The translations under genes and the position numbers were made by a program. Below the pieces are notes generated by a model. It ran no database searches, was not told the origin of the DNA, and worked only from the letters and a program-made list of their open reading frames with translations. A stretch of DNA of 64,000 bases from UBA7359 sp963976795 (GTDB lineage Bacteria; Pseudomonadota; Gammaproteobacteria; Eutrophobiales; Eutrophobiaceae), in contig CAXBLT010000004.1 of NCBI GenBank assembly GCA_963976795.1, positions 1 through 64,000 on the forward strand. The letters run 5' to 3'. Each line of letters begins with the position of its first letter. The stretch's first letter is position 1. This document shows positions 36,958 to 46,134 of this stretch, piece after piece.

Positions 36958-38106
36958 ATGCTTCGAATTGGAATTGTCGCGGGTGAAGCATCAGGCGACA
37001 TGCTTGGTGCTGGGTTGATTAATGAATTAGGAAAAAAAACTGAAACCTTATCTGTAGAAGGTATCGGTGGGGAACGGTTGCTTGCGTCTGGCATGAAGGT
37101 TTTATACCCGATGGAAAGGTTGTCCGTGATGGGTATTACTGAAGTAGCAAGTAGATATTTCGAATTAAAAAATATTAGAAATAATTTATTAAAACATTTT
37201 ATTAAAAACCCACCAGATGTGTTTATTGGCGTAGATGCTCCTGACTTTAACCTTTGGCTTGAGAAGGAGTTACGCAAGGCAGGAATAACAACAGTCCATT
37301 ATGTTAGTCCTTCGATTTGGGCTTGGCGTGAATACAGAGTAAAAAAAATTCGTATGGCTGCCGATTTAGTATTAAATCTATTTCCTTTTGAAGCAGCTAT
37401 TTATGATAAATACGAGGTGCCCAATCGATTTGTTGGGCACCACCTGGCCGACAAAATCCCAAGCATGCCAAACGTGCCTGCAGCAAGAGCTGATTTAAAA
37501 ATTCCGCAAGATAAAATTGTAGTTGCTCTTTTGCCGGGCAGTCGATTGTCTGAGATAAAAAGAATCGCCGGGCCACTATTAGAAGCGGCTGTTTTATCAC
37601 AAATAAAAAACCCTGATATGTGTTTTATCACTGGATTGATTGATGAGAAGTCACTGAATCTTTTTTCAGAAATAAAAAACAGAGTAGCGCCTGATCTGAA
37701 TGTAAATATTAGTGTAAATAATACACACAAAATAATGGAAGCTGCAGATTTTATTATGCTTGCATCCGGAACAGCAACACTTGAGGCTATGCTCTACAAG
37801 AAACCTATGGTTGTTACATACAAGCTTTCTTTTCTAACGCATCTAATAGTCAAATTGTTGGCAAAAATTCCTTACGCCTCATTACCCAATATTCTAGCTG
37901 GAAAAATGCTGGTGCCAGAATGTTTGCAATCAAGATGCACGCCTGAAATATTATCTTTTGAGTTAAATAAACTCCTGACGTCCGCAGAGCAAACAAAGAA
38001 AATGAAAATGGAATTTACAAGTTTATCTTCCCAACTAAAAAAGAATGCTGATTTGCAAGCGGCTGATGCCATTCTTGAATTACTAGAAGGTGATAAGGTT
38101 GTCTGA
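36958..38106 (+). CDS. lpxB: Lipid-A-disaccharide synthase LpxB
   Basis: 382 residues. GT-B glycosyltransferase with GEASGDMLGAGL at the N-terminus, FIGVDAPDFNLWLE, SPSIWAWREYR, LLPGSRLSEI and ASGTATLEAML. It joins UDP-diacylglucosamine and lipid X into the lipid A disaccharide. Its 3' end overlaps rnhB. Confidence 0.96.
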   Translation: MLRIGIVAGEASGDMLGAGLINELGKKTETLSVEGIGGERLLASGMKVLYPMERLSVMGITEVASRYFELKNIRNNLLKHFIKNPPDVFIGVDAPDFNLWLEKELRKAGITTVHYVSPSIWAWREYRVKKIRMAADLVLNLFPFEAAIYDKYEVPNRFVGHHLADKIPSMPNVPAARADLKIPQDKIVVALLPGSRLSEIKRIAGPLLEAAVLSQIKNPDMCFITGLIDEKSLNLFSEIKNRVAPDLNVNISVNNTHKIMEAADFIMLASGTATLEAMLYKKPMVVTYKLSFLTHLIVKLLAKIPYASLPNILAGKMLVPECLQSRCTPEILSFELNKLLTSAEQTKKMKMEFTSLSSQLKKNADLQAADAILELLEGDKVV

Positions 38107-38689
38107 CTATTCCTATATTAACCGTCTTGAGTTTGTAGCAGGTGTCGATGAAGTTGGAAGAGGCCCTCTAGCAGGAGCGGTTGTTGCCGCAGCTGTAATA
38201 TTAGACCCGAAGAATATTATTAATGGCTTGAAAGACTCTAAAAAACTGAGTCATAAAAAAAGGATGATTTTGTCGGATGAAATAAAATCCAAGTCATTGG
38301 CGTGGTCATTAGGTCGAGCTGAAGTTGAAGAGATAGACGAGATAAATATATTGCAAGCTAGTTTGCTGGCTATGAAACGTGCCGTTGAAGCTTTAGAAAA
38401 AGAACCAGAAATGGTGGTTGTAGATGGTAGTTTTACGCCGGAAGTTAATTATAAAACTATTGCCATTGTCAAAGGAGACAGTTTGATTCCTGCAATAAGT
38501 GCTGCATCAATTATCGCTAAAGTGGCACGAGACAATGAGATGGTGAACTTTGATGAGGACTATCCAGGGTACGGTTTTTCATCGCATAAAGGTTATCCCA
38601 CAAAACAGCATATTGAAGCGTTAGCAAGATTAGGGATAACTAAAATACACAGACGTAGTTTTGCACCAGTCGCTAAATATATAGTGTAA
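38090..38689 (+). CDS. rnhB: Ribonuclease HII
   Basis: 199 residues from GTG 38090, overlapping lpxB by 17 bases (a TTG at 38099 is an alternative). VDEVGRGPLAG with the DEDD acidic residues, DSKKLSHKKR and the SHKGYPTKQHIEAL tail are characteristic. It removes ribonucleotides from DNA and primer remnants. Confidence 0.95.
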   Translation: MIRLSDYSYINRLEFVAGVDEVGRGPLAGAVVAAAVILDPKNIINGLKDSKKLSHKKRMILSDEIKSKSLAWSLGRAEVEEIDEINILQASLLAMKRAVEALEKEPEMVVVDGSFTPEVNYKTIAIVKGDSLIPAISAASIIAKVARDNEMVNFDEDYPGYGFSSHKGYPTKQHIEALARLGITKIHRRSFAPVAKYIV

Positions 38690-38701
38690 GTTGTCATATC
38701 T

Positions 38702-41700
38702 ATGAGTTTTGTTCATCTACATCTTCATACTGAATATTCGTTAATCGATGGATTAATTAAGATTGATGTTTTGGCAAATAAAGCGGCTGATAAGTGTATG
38801 CCTGCACTTGCTGTTACAGAGCAAGGAAACACTTTCTCTGCTGTAAAATTTTATCGTGCAATGCACAGAGTGGGTGTTAAGCCACTGATTGGTGCAGAAA
38901 TAAAAGTGGTGACAGCTAGTCCTGACGAACCTTCAAGTATCGTTCTACTTTGCCAGCATATTGAAGGTTTCCAAAACCTGTCCAGATTGATAACGCGAAG
39001 TTTTACTGAAGGTCAGTTTCGAGGTAATCCATTAGTACAGTTTGATTGGCTTGAAACATATAACGAGGGACTCATTGCTGTTGATTGTGCAGATACTGGT
39101 GCTTTTTCTACTTCAACTTTACTTCAAGATAATACAAAGATTGAAAAGAATATTGAGAAATGGATGTCTGTTTTTTCAGATAGATATTATCTTGAAGTGC
39201 AAAGAATAGGTAGAAAAAGCCAGGATAGCTATATACATGACGCCCTCAATTATGCTGAAAAATATAGTATTCCTCTCGTTGCTACGAATAATGTTCGTTT
39301 TATAGAAAATGATGATTTTGAAGCGCATGAAGCACGCGTTTGCATTCAACAAGGATATACATTAAATGATCCTAGACGCGCCAAACAATACACTGCTCAA
39401 CAATACCTCCGAACAAATGAAGAAATGGAAGAGTTGTTTTCTGATATACCTGAAGCACTTGAAAACACGGTTAAAATTGCACAGCGGTGTAATGTTGAAT
39501 TTACGCTAGGTGAAAATTTCTTACCTCATTTCCCTGTCGATTCGATTGAAACGCAAGATCAAAGATTGGTCAAGGATGCCAAAGCAGGGTTACTAAAAAT
39601 CCTTGACGACAACAATAATATTCCTGAATCAAGCCATGAGGAATACTTTTCAAGATTACAACGTGAGATAGATGTTGTTACTGGAATGGGTTTTTCCGGT
39701 TATTTTCTTATCGTTGCTGATTTCATTCGTTGGGCGAAAGAAAACGGTATTCCTGTGGGTCCAGGACGTGGTTCAGGTGCCGGTTCATTAGTTGCTTATG
39801 CACTGGATATTACAGAATTAGACCCACTTGAATATGACCTGTTGTTTGAGAGGTTTTTAAATCCTGAGCGTGTTTCATTGCCGGATTTCGATGTGGATTT
39901 CTGCATGGAACGCCGAGATGAAGTGATTGATTACGTTGCCAGGAAGTATGGCCGTGATCATGTCTCACAAATTATTACTTACGGCACGATGGCAGCAAAG
40001 GCTGTGGTTCGGGATGTTGGAAGGGTACTCGGGTTTCCATATGGTTTTGTTGATCAAATTGCAAAGCTGATTCCATTTGATTTGAACATGACGCTTGAAC
40101 GGGCTCTTGCTGAAGAGAAGATGCTGCGACAGCGTTATAACTCTGAAGAAGATGTCAGATCGCTGCTGGATTTAGCACAAAAGCTTGAAGGTTTGTCGAG
40201 AAATGCCGGACGGCACGCTGGAGGACTGGTTATCGCTCCTGAACCTTTGTACGAATATATGCCACTTTATTGTGAAGAAGGATCTCAAGCAACTGTAACG
40301 CAATTTGATATGGGTGATGTTGAATCTATTGGATTGGTTAAATTCGATTTTTTAGGGTTAAGAACATTAACTATTATTGATTGGGCTTTGCGAGATGTTA
40401 ATCGTATAAAAAGACAGAATAACGAAGACGAAATTAATATTCGAAAAATCCCGCTAGATGACTCTGCTACTTATGCATTAATTCAACGTATGGATACTAC
40501 GGCCGTCTTCCAGCTTGAGTCTGACGGCATGAAAAAGCTGGTTAATCGACTTAAGCCTGATGTGTTTGATGATCTTATTGCGCTTGTTGCTTTATTTCGA
40601 CCTGGTCCTTTGCAGTCAGGCATGGTCGATGATTTTGTTGAAAGAAAACATGGCAGAGCAAGTGTGCAATATATGCACCCTGATTTAAAAGCCATTCTAA
40701 AGCCAACCTATGGCGTTATTCTTTATCAGGAACAAGTGATGCAAATTGCTCAGATATTATCTGCTTACTCCTTAGGAGAGGCAGATCTATTACGTCGTGC
40801 TATGGGTAAGAAAAAGCCGGAAGAAATGGCAAAGCAAAGGCAGATGTTTACCGATGGAGCTGTTAGCAGAGGTGTAGATAAAGACAAAGCAAAAGAAATA
40901 TTTGATTTAATGGAAAAATTTGCTGGTTATGGTTTTAATAAATCTCACTCTGCTGCCTATGCGCTTGTTGCCTATCAGACGGCCTGGTTAAAAGCACATT
41001 ATCCGGCTGCTTTCATGGCCGCAGTACTTTCTTCCGATATGGATAATACTGATAAGGTTGTGATGCTGTTTGAAGAATCTCGTAGAATGCAAATAGAAGT
41101 GGTAGCTCCTTCAGTAAATGCTAGTTTCTATAGTTTCACTGTGATCAATGATAAAGCGATTCAATATGGTTTAGGAGCTATAAAAGGTGTCGGGGCAGCA
41201 GCGATTGATAGCCTTATTAATGAACGAGAAGAGAATGGTCCGTTCGATAATTTATTTGATCTATGTAAACGAATCGATCTAAGAAAGGCGAATAAGAGAG
41301 TACTTGATGCGTTGATAAAATCTGGTTCAATGGACTCATTAGGTGCTGGCAGGAGCACATTAAATGGAAACCTTGAGAAGGCAACTTCTTTAGCCGAGCA
41401 GCATAATAAAGATATTGATAGTGGACAGAATGATATGTTTGGACTTGAAACTTCTACAGACCCAAATGAAGAACTCGATTCAGCTTCGGTTTATGATGTT
41501 GTTAAAGATTGGGATGATAAGCAACGTGTTATGTATGAAAAAGAAACTTTGGGATTTTATTTGTCGGGACATCCTATTAATAGATACAAGCAGGAATTAT
41601 CAAAAATAACTCGGAAATTATATGGCGTAAAAACAGGCGAAGTCAAAGTAGCGGGATACATTATGAGTATCCGAAAATCAGGAATGAGAGAGGAATATGA

Positions 41701-42184
41701 TGTAAAAATTGATGATAATACTTCCCGAAAGGTCGTTGTTGTTAAAGTAGATGATTATGAAAAATATCGTAACTATTTAATCAAAGATCACCTGATAATT
41801 GTGAAAGGTCGCGCGAAGACTGATGAGTATTATGAAGGCGGAATTAAGATTCTCGCAGATAATATTTTAACCATAGAAGACATTCGTAAATTGGATAATC
41901 CATTTAATGTGACCAGCTCTTTAAGGTTGACGCTATATGAATCTCAAATGAGTAATGGAATAATTAATAATATAAAAACCATTTTACTTAAATACAATCA
42001 TGATGTATCGAGCGTGGTCGTAAAATATATAAAAGCTGATGCGATGGGACAAATGACGTTTGGGAAAGAGTGGAACGTCCGGATTAGTGATGACTTGATA
42101 GATGAATTAATAAATATACTTGATATTAATCAGGTCGAAATCGAGTATAATCCTGTAATTAAACACAATAACAGATTGATTTAA
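38702..42184 (+). CDS. dnaE: DNA polymerase III alpha subunit
   Basis: 1160 residues, the usual DnaE1 length. PHP domain at the N-terminus (VHLHLHTEYSLIDG). The C-family polymerase core has PDFDVDFCMERRDEVI with catalytic Asp residues, GPGRGSGAGSLVAYAL and SHSAAYALVAYQTAWLK. An OB-fold region lies near 960-1050. It is the replicative polymerase of the chromosome. Confidence 0.97.
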   Translation: MSFVHLHLHTEYSLIDGLIKIDVLANKAADKCMPALAVTEQGNTFSAVKFYRAMHRVGVKPLIGAEIKVVTASPDEPSSIVLLCQHIEGFQNLSRLITRSFTEGQFRGNPLVQFDWLETYNEGLIAVDCADTGAFSTSTLLQDNTKIEKNIEKWMSVFSDRYYLEVQRIGRKSQDSYIHDALNYAEKYSIPLVATNNVRFIENDDFEAHEARVCIQQGYTLNDPRRAKQYTAQQYLRTNEEMEELFSDIPEALENTVKIAQRCNVEFTLGENFLPHFPVDSIETQDQRLVKDAKAGLLKILDDNNNIPESSHEEYFSRLQREIDVVTGMGFSGYFLIVADFIRWAKENGIPVGPGRGSGAGSLVAYALDITELDPLEYDLLFERFLNPERVSLPDFDVDFCMERRDEVIDYVARKYGRDHVSQIITYGTMAAKAVVRDVGRVLGFPYGFVDQIAKLIPFDLNMTLERALAEEKMLRQRYNSEEDVRSLLDLAQKLEGLSRNAGRHAGGLVIAPEPLYEYMPLYCEEGSQATVTQFDMGDVESIGLVKFDFLGLRTLTIIDWALRDVNRIKRQNNEDEINIRKIPLDDSATYALIQRMDTTAVFQLESDGMKKLVNRLKPDVFDDLIALVALFRPGPLQSGMVDDFVERKHGRASVQYMHPDLKAILKPTYGVILYQEQVMQIAQILSAYSLGEADLLRRAMGKKKPEEMAKQRQMFTDGAVSRGVDKDKAKEIFDLMEKFAGYGFNKSHSAAYALVAYQTAWLKAHYPAAFMAAVLSSDMDNTDKVVMLFEESRRMQIEVVAPSVNASFYSFTVINDKAIQYGLGAIKGVGAAAIDSLINEREENGPFDNLFDLCKRIDLRKANKRVLDALIKSGSMDSLGAGRSTLNGNLEKATSLAEQHNKDIDSGQNDMFGLETSTDPNEELDSASVYDVVKDWDDKQRVMYEKETLGFYLSGHPINRYKQELSKITRKLYGVKTGEVKVAGYIMSIRKSGMREEYDVKIDDNTSRKVVVVKVDDYEKYRNYLIKDHLIIVKGRAKTDEYYEGGIKILADNILTIEDIRKLDNPFNVTSSLRLTLYESQMSNGIINNIKTILLKYNHDVSSVVVKYIKADAMGQMTFGKEWNVRISDDLIDELINILDINQVEIEYNPVIKHNNRLI

Positions 42185-42186
42185 AT

Positions 42187-43140
42187 ATGAATTTTCTAGA
42201 TTTTGAACAACCAATTGCAGAGCTCGAAGCCAAAATTGAGGAATTGCGCTACGTTGGTAATGATAAAGAAATAAATATTAATGAAGAGATTTCAAGACTC
42301 AAGAAACGTAGCGATGAATTGACAGCGTCCATCTTTTCTTCATTAACGCCGTGGCAAGTTTCTCAAGTTGCGCGGCACCCACAACGTCCATATACGCAGG
42401 ATTATATTGATCTTATCTTTACCGACTTTGAAGAATTACATGGAGAGCGGTATTTTGCAGATGATCCAGCAATCATTGCTGGCATAGCAAGGTTAGACGG
42501 GAAACCGGTTGCTGTCATAGGGCATCAGAAAGGTCGAGATACAAAGGACAGGATTATGCGAAATTACGGTATGCCTAAACCAGAAGGTTATCGTAAAGCA
42601 TTGCGCATTATGCAAATGGCAGAGCGTTTTCATTTGCCGGTGTTAACCTTTATCGATACACCAGGCGCTTATCCAGGTATTGATGCAGAGCAACGTGGTC
42701 AGAGCGAAGCTATAGCGAGGAACTTGATGGTAATGTCAGAGCTAAAAACCCCGGTTGTTGCAACAGTGATTGGCGAAGGTGGTTCAGGAGGTGCACTCGC
42801 TATTGGCGTTGGTGATCGTTTGATAATGCTGCAATATAGCACTTACTCAGTAATATCACCTGAAGGTTGTGCCTCAATTCTATGGAAAAGTGCTGATAAT
42901 GCGAAAGAAGCCGCAGAAGCAATGGGGATTACAGCTCAAAGGTTGAATGAGCTTAATTTAGTTGATCGAGTGATAGATGAACCACTAGGTGGTGCACATC
43001 GTGACTTTAAAGCTATTGCGAACAGCTTAAAACTCGCGTTAATTGAGGAATTAGAAGAATTACGTTCCTTACCAACTCAAGAAGTTGTATTACAAAGACA
43101 AAATAAAATAAGACAGATTGGTGAATTTAAAAATAATTAG
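42187..43140 (+). CDS. accA: Acetyl-CoA carboxylase carboxyltransferase subunit alpha
   Basis: 317 residues. FLDFEQPIAELEAKIEELR, HQKGRDTKDRIMRNYGMPKPEG, FIDTPGAYPG and EGGSGGALAIGVGD are the family hallmarks. With AccD (not in window) it transfers the carboxyl group to acetyl-CoA. Directly after dnaE, as in other Gammaproteobacteria. Confidence 0.97.
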   Translation: MNFLDFEQPIAELEAKIEELRYVGNDKEININEEISRLKKRSDELTASIFSSLTPWQVSQVARHPQRPYTQDYIDLIFTDFEELHGERYFADDPAIIAGIARLDGKPVAVIGHQKGRDTKDRIMRNYGMPKPEGYRKALRIMQMAERFHLPVLTFIDTPGAYPGIDAEQRGQSEAIARNLMVMSELKTPVVATVIGEGGSGGALAIGVGDRLIMLQYSTYSVISPEGCASILWKSADNAKEAAEAMGITAQRLNELNLVDRVIDEPLGGAHRDFKAIANSLKLALIEELEELRSLPTQEVVLQRQNKIRQIGEFKNN

Positions 43141-43193
43141 CTCTTTATATAGATGAGCGTAATGTCAGAATTTTATTTCAGATTAATCTCCAG

Positions 43194-43213
43194 TGCCTGC
43201 ATCCATGCAGGCA
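43194..43213. repeat. Perfect 9-bp inverted repeat between accA and tilS
   Basis: TGCCTGCAT, two-base loop, ATGCAGGCA: a perfect hairpin in the 124-base gap. It has no T-run, so it is not a standard intrinsic terminator. It may attenuate or protect the transcript, or be a binding site. Confidence 0.5.
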
Positions 43214-43264
43214 ACGTCGCGGGTGCAGGAGCGGCGATAAATGTCTTAGGTAGATAATAGCACT

Positions 43265-44608
43265 GTGTCTACCAGTCCTCTCTCACAATATAATTTTGAT
43301 TTAATTCTTAGTACATTTCCCGAAGCAAAAAAAATATGGATAGCTTGTAGTGGCGGTATGGATTCTATTGCCTTACTACATTTGGTATTTTCAAATAAAG
43401 AAAAAATAGGAAAATCACTTGAGGTTGTCTATGTTAACCATGGGCTACAAAAGGAGAGCACTAAATGGGCTGAGTTTTGTAGAACACAGTGTAAAGATTA
43501 TGCGCTGGCCTTTAGCGAGCTAAAGATTAATGAGGAAATCCCCAAAGGGGAAAGTATCGAAGCTTGGGCAAGGGAAAAACGTTACGCCCTGATTGCTCAA
43601 ATTATGAATAATGATGACTTGCTCTTTACTGCCCATCATCAAGATGATCAGGTAGAAACATTCTTCCTGCAAGCTCTACGTGGTGCTGGACCACGTGGTT
43701 TATCGTCAATGCCGCGATTTAAAAATATCGGGAACGCAATACATGTTCGTCCACTATTGAACTATAGTCGAGAACAGTTGCTCGCTTATGCAAATGAGAA
43801 TAAATTATCTTGGCAAGAAGACTTGAGTAATGCTGATACTAAATTTGACAGAAATTACTTAAGAAATAATGTTATTCCAGCATTTGAAAAACGCTGGCCG
43901 GCCTATCGCGAAACAATTAGTCGTTTGCTCAAACACCAGCAAGATTGTAAATCCTTAATGCAGGAAGTTGGTCTTGAAGATTTGAAGTTAGTATCGCGAG
44001 AAAATATGCTGATCCTGAAAAAAATAAGAAGATTGAGTGTTTCCAGACAGAAAAATGTCATTTTTACGTGGCTGCAAAAACTACAATTAGAAACACCTGG
44101 CTCAAAGCATATTAACCAAATCATTTCAGATTTGATTAATTCGACAAGTGACAATGCGCCCTGCGTTAATTGGAAGAATGTTGAAGTAAGGAAGTATAGA
44201 GCATTATTATACGCATCCAATAAAACTGACAAACAGGTTGATAGTATTAATTACCAGTGGGATCTTTCTTTTCCCTTAAAGATTATGAATGAAACATTAG
44301 TTGCAGAATCGAAAGTTGGAAAGGGACTGTCAAAAGAAAAAATTGAAAATGCACATATCAATGTTCGATATAGAGAAGGAGGGGAAAAAATACTGCCTTT
44401 TAGTCACGCTCATTCAAAGACAGTGAAGCAATTGTTTCAGGAGAGGGGGGTTTTACCATGGGTAAGAGACCGGTTTCCTCTGGTTTATGTTAATGGATCT
44501 TTAGCGCTAATACCGGGTGTTTGCGTTGATGTGAGCTACGCTGCGAAAACTGATGAGCCATCTTGGCAAATAACGTGGACTGGATATAAAGAAGCCGTTC
44601 AATTGTAA
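43265..44608 (+). CDS. tilS: tRNA(Ile)-lysidine synthetase TilS
   Basis: 447 residues from a GTG start. The PP-loop SGGMDSIALL binds ATP, and HHQDDQVETFFLQALRGAGPRGL is the core motif. The C-terminal substrate-recognition domain includes RYREGGEKI and KTVKQLFQERGVLPWVRDR. It converts C34 of tRNA-Ile(CAU) to lysidine, needed to read AUA. Its stop overlaps the next ATG by one base. Confidence 0.95.
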   Translation: MSTSPLSQYNFDLILSTFPEAKKIWIACSGGMDSIALLHLVFSNKEKIGKSLEVVYVNHGLQKESTKWAEFCRTQCKDYALAFSELKINEEIPKGESIEAWAREKRYALIAQIMNNDDLLFTAHHQDDQVETFFLQALRGAGPRGLSSMPRFKNIGNAIHVRPLLNYSREQLLAYANENKLSWQEDLSNADTKFDRNYLRNNVIPAFEKRWPAYRETISRLLKHQQDCKSLMQEVGLEDLKLVSRENMLILKKIRRLSVSRQKNVIFTWLQKLQLETPGSKHINQIISDLINSTSDNAPCVNWKNVEVRKYRALLYASNKTDKQVDSINYQWDLSFPLKIMNETLVAESKVGKGLSKEKIENAHINVRYREGGEKILPFSHAHSKTVKQLFQERGVLPWVRDRFPLVYVNGSLALIPGVCVDVSYAAKTDEPSWQITWTGYKEAVQL

Positions 44609-45402
44609 TGAAAAATTTATTTTCACTCGCTTATCAGTGCCTGTCAGAATCTAAACTAGATGAAAAGCTGGCTTTATCAGAACTAGCAGCAAAAACTATA
44701 TTATCTGGCAATATTACCGTTACTACAATTGATGTTGATCTTAAATTAATAAAAGTCGGCCAACCAGCTAAACCTTTGCTTGTCGAACCACGAGACTTAC
44801 CTAAACGCAATATGCAGACTGATGAAGGCAGGGCAGCGATGATACATTCCTTTGCGCATATAGAATTTAATGCTATCAATCTTGTCTGGGACTTAATATA
44901 TCGCTTTCAGAATTTGCCCAAGGGTTTTTATCTTGACTGGGCCAGAGTGGCTTCTGAAGAGACCAAACATTTTTGTTTATTACAGAATCAGTTGCACATA
45001 TTAGGTTATGACTATGGTGATTTCCCCGCGCATAATGGACTTTGGAATATAGCAGAACAAACGAAACATGATTTATTATTACGCTTGGCGGTAGTGCCCC
45101 GCATTTTGGAAGCAAAAGGTTTGGATGTAACTCCGAATTTAATTTCTCGGTTTCGTCAGGTAAAAGATGAATCAACGAGTCTGATACTTGAATTAATTCT
45201 TGAAGAAGAAATTGGACATGTTAAGACTGGAACAAAGTGGTATCGCTATCAATGTGAAAAATTAAACCTGGATCCAGAATATAAATTCAAACAGATAGCA
45301 GAAGAATATTTGCCTTTGAATAAAGCACAGAAGATAAATTATGAAGCGAGAATAATGGCGGGATTTAGTCAAGCCGAATTGGATTACCTTGTAACACATT
45401 AA
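44608..45402 (+). CDS. DUF455 ferritin-like protein
   Basis: 264 residues. The metal-ligand pattern of a ferritin-like four-helix bundle is visible: FAHIEFNAI, ASEETKHF and LEEEIGHV. These Glu/His sets are conserved in DUF455 proteins, whose reaction is not established to my knowledge. PRDLPKRNM is also a family signature. It is translationally coupled to tilS by a one-base overlap. Confidence 0.8.
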   Translation: MKNLFSLAYQCLSESKLDEKLALSELAAKTILSGNITVTTIDVDLKLIKVGQPAKPLLVEPRDLPKRNMQTDEGRAAMIHSFAHIEFNAINLVWDLIYRFQNLPKGFYLDWARVASEETKHFCLLQNQLHILGYDYGDFPAHNGLWNIAEQTKHDLLLRLAVVPRILEAKGLDVTPNLISRFRQVKDESTSLILELILEEEIGHVKTGTKWYRYQCEKLNLDPEYKFKQIAEEYLPLNKAQKINYEARIMAGFSQAELDYLVTH

Positions 45403-45469
45403 TAAATAGTTATGAATATTATTAATAAAATTAGAAAACCAGTGCTTGCCACAAGATAAGTAAACATCA

Positions 45470-46126
45470 ATGTCGAACGACTCTGTAGAAATGACGATGA
45501 GTGAACGCAAAAGCAAGAATTATGATGAGAACCATTTAAGGTTGCAAAAATTATATGAAAAATGGATATGCAAGGATAAGTGGTTACTACAGAAAGAGGG
45601 TATTCCATTATTATTTGGTGTAAGTCCCAACATTGATGAATCTAACCATGATGTCTTGCTGAAGATAGAAGAACAATGGGAGTATGCACAAGAGTGCGTT
45701 AACAAAAAACTATTATCAGTTACAAATGTAGAGGATTTAGCTGAAAAATGGGAGGTCTTGCCGATTGATTTATATCGATGGGCTATGGTTAGTCGCATAT
45801 CGGTTCCTGAAGAGTTCAGTGCGTTAATCACTTTTGTTATTCAGACGGTTAAAACTGAACAGAGTGCTCATATTCAAACAGTTGTGGAGCAAGATGCGGT
45901 ATTGCAAAAACATAAAGAAATTATAATGGGCGCAGCTACTTCACTGTTAGCTAACGCATATAAACAATGTCAAAATGATCAAGGGGATATTTGCGCAAAA
46001 AACATATCGAAATTAATTATTGACAACAAACAAGAATGGTTCGGTCATGATGAACCATTGTTAGATCAACCAGGCATGACAAGGTTGATCGACGAATATA
46101 TTAAGCTAACAAAACCCGTTATTTAA
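45470..46126 (+). CDS. Hypothetical protein, 218 residues
   Basis: Mostly helical and acidic, no signal peptide or membrane span. The N-terminal part has a WICKDKWLLQKEGIPLLFGVSP segment, and later LAEKWEVLPIDLYRWAMVSRISVPEEF, a pattern of Trp-rich helices that I have seen in uncharacterised proteobacterial proteins but cannot assign. It is convergent with the VWA-FHA gene, ending 8 bases from it. The upstream gene is the DUF455 protein, 67 bases away. Confidence 0.65.
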   Translation: MSNDSVEMTMSERKSKNYDENHLRLQKLYEKWICKDKWLLQKEGIPLLFGVSPNIDESNHDVLLKIEEQWEYAQECVNKKLLSVTNVEDLAEKWEVLPIDLYRWAMVSRISVPEEFSALITFVIQTVKTEQSAHIQTVVEQDAVLQKHKEIIMGAATSLLANAYKQCQNDQGDICAKNISKLIIDNKQEWFGHDEPLLDQPGMTRLIDEYIKLTKPVI

Positions 46127-46134
46127 CTAATTGT

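Noticed and set aside
45262..45831. Several minus-strand frames opposite the DUF455 and hypothetical genes
   Set aside because: Cys/Ser/Phe-rich shadows without ribosome sites or families.
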